This document shows positions 63,501 through 64,000 of a stretch of 64,000 nt of DNA, piece by piece. The stretch comes from Nomia melanderi (taxonomy: Eukaryota; Arthropoda; Insecta; Hymenoptera; Halictidae). Each line of letters begins with the position of its first letter. Within the stretch, counting starts at the first letter, position 1. The notes under the pieces were generated by a model, which ran no database searches, was not told the origin of the DNA, and saw only the letters and a program-made list of their open reading frames with translations. The position numbers were made by a program, and so were the translations under genes. The stretch is from positions 1,612,001 to 1,676,000 of the forward strand of contig NW_027475141.1 in NCBI RefSeq assembly GCF_051020985.1. The letters are read 5' to 3'.

Positions 63501-64000
63501 CCTGACAGTCCCTCATCAAATGTCGGTGGTTTTCTCAGCCCCTGGTGGTTCGAGGTCGTTTCCGCTGCACAGATGCATGCACCAGGGCCTCCTGCAGATA
63601 ATTCACTTTGGTTTATTGCGCTATATCTAATAGCACCCGAGATATCACCAGATATATATTGGATTTTCCCCAGGCCCTGAGTGTCCGGCCCCATGAGACG
63701 CAGGTTTTCTCGGCCCCTGGTGGTCCGAGGTCGTTCCCGCTGCCCAGATTCATGCGCCAGGGCCTCCGACAGACAATGCACTTTGATTTATTGCGATATC
63801 TGTAGTAGCACCCGAGAAAGCACCATATATATGCTGGATTTTTACATGAATTTTGGTGACGGACACCGAAAATCTGTAATTTTCTCGGCCCCTGGTGGTC
63901 CGATGTCGTTCCTGCTGCACAGATTCACGCGCAGGGGCCTCCTACGGACAAAGCACTTTGATTTTTTGCGCTATCTGTAATAGCACCCGAGATATCAACA
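60525..64000. repeat. Right block of the 8-monomer HOR (1,400-bp period, about 2.6 copies)
   Basis: Units run 60,525-61,924, 61,925-63,324 and 63,325-64,000 (cut by the window end). Position 1 of the window corresponds to 1,401, 60,525, 61,925 and 63,325. The monomer order G-H-A-B-C-D-E-F is the same as at the left end, and the H monomer carries GTGGTTCGAGGTCGTTTCC as in the second left copy. Differences between units are a handful by reading (for example CTGTAGTACCACC near 62,580, and TTGCGATATCTG near 63,790). In the last unit A and B are fused into one monomer at 63,608-63,780, so that unit is one monomer short. Confidence 0.93.
63608..63780. repeat. A/B chimeric monomer from an unequal crossover
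   Basis: The left part is monomer A (CCCAGGCCCTGAG and GACGCAGG up to 63,703). The right part is monomer B (CTGCCCAGATTC from 63,744 and CCGACAGAC). The exchange therefore fell within the 40 identical bases between 63,704 and 63,743, an interval that contains the 21-nt palindrome (63,709-63,729). The flanking order becomes H-(A/B)-C, so 175 bp is lost relative to the other units. Confidence 0.88.

Larger units (their letters stand above)
1..64000. repeat. Satellite DNA array, about 175-bp monomer, head-to-tail across the whole window
   Basis: Seen directly: the same monomer recurs every 173-176 bp from the first base to the last, with landmarks always in the same order. These are an AT-rich start (AGATATATATTGGATTTT), GTCCGGCCCCATGAGACGG, CTCGGCCCCTGGTGGTCCGAG, GATTCATGCGCCAGGGCC, and a tail GATTTATTGCGCTATCTGTA followed by ATAGCACCCGAGATATCACC. 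My hand-built consensus is 175 bp, about 53% GC, with 9 CpG. The first 26 bp and last 45 bp are AT-rich and the middle is GC-rich. Orientation never changes and no non-satellite insertion is visible. Monomers differ by substitutions and 1-6 bp indels. Known: arrays like this in eukaryotes mark centromeres, pericentromeres or other heterochromatin. Inferred: the window lies inside a larger array, because both ends cut a repeat. Which chromosomal domain it belongs to, and the species, are not determinable here. Confidence 0.97.

Noticed and set aside
1..64000. Several hundred short open reading frames (about 60-120 codons) on both strands with similar translations such as repeated MSGPM... and MVYCAISNSTRD...
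   Set aside because: They repeat with the monomer. Because 175 is 1 modulo 3 the frame rotates from one monomer to the next and each frame hits the TAATAG in the tail, which sets the common lengths. Both strands are equally open, there is no start context or codon signature, and substitutions and indels are not arranged to preserve a frame.
1..64000. CRISPR array
   Set aside because: There are regular direct repeats, but the entire 175-bp period is repeated with no unique spacers, and there are no cas genes.
1..64000. CENP-B box
   Set aside because: I compared the CCCGCTGCACAG and GTCGTTCCCGC regions on both strands with the core pattern TTCG-N4-A-N2-CGGG. The required bases do not line up in the common monomer or in the variants I checked.
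1..64000. Transposon or retroelement insertions, rDNA or 5S spacer, telomeric repeats
   Set aside because: Every stretch read can be assigned to the satellite monomer. No long terminal repeats, terminal inverted repeats, coding domains, rRNA sequence or TTAGGG/TTTAGGG-type runs were seen.
1..64000. Naming the satellite family or species (for example the 174-bp Xenopus Fcr1 repeat)
   Set aside because: Only the monomer length agrees. A search of the consensus against satellite databases would decide: a full-length match above about 80% would support an assignment, and its absence would leave the family undescribed.

Overview
The whole 64-kb window is one uninterrupted tandem satellite array. 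A monomer of about 175 bp (range about 169-176 bp) repeats roughly 366 times, always head-to-tail and in one orientation. I see no unique sequence, transposon, RNA gene, inversion or believable protein gene. Multi-kilobase head-to-tail satellite with higher-order repeats (HORs) is typical of a eukaryotic chromosome, at a centromere, pericentromere or other heterochromatin block. The species cannot be fixed from the sequence. A monomer near nucleosome-repeat length fits centromeric satellites of many animals and plants. The 174-bp Xenopus Fcr1 centromere repeat is a candidate by length only, because I cannot recall its sequence well enough to compare. Hand counts on a consensus give about 53% GC and 9 CpG per monomer. 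About 110 bp is GC-rich and about 65 bp is AT-rich.

Layout: (1) 1-2,260 is an 8-monomer HOR of 1,400 bp, and the same HOR returns nearly unchanged at about 60,480-64,000. (2) 2,261-7,281 holds divergent monomers with local 349-350-bp dimers. (3) 7,282-11,886 is a 9-mer duplication (about 1,575 bp) running into a 701-bp tetramer repeated 2.3 times. (4) 12,370-19,582 is a chain of overlapping 9-, 8- and 6-monomer duplications. (5) 19,583-33,020 is heterogeneous, dominated by monomers carrying the GATC and ACAG variants. (6) 33,021-45,067 is rich in a second monomer class (type II) and contains a 2.6/2.45-kb tandem duplication at 38,420-43,486. (7) 45,068-48,780 is a 9-mer HOR of 1,573 bp. (8) 48,781-60,480 is heterogeneous, with local 4/5-mer and 11-mer duplications.

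The pattern is what repeated unequal exchange and gene conversion produce. Several breakpoints can be placed within a few tens of bases: chimeric monomers at 63,608-63,780 and 60,330-60,480, and a one-monomer deletion at 41,998-42,005. The observations most worth checking are the near-identical 8-mer HOR at both ends of the window, the sharp confinement of type II monomers, the repeated use of a nine-monomer period in separate blocks, and a conserved 21-nt imperfect palindrome that is perfect over 8-bp arms in one monomer variant. No protein-coding or RNA system was found, and the many short open frames are by-products of the repeat.
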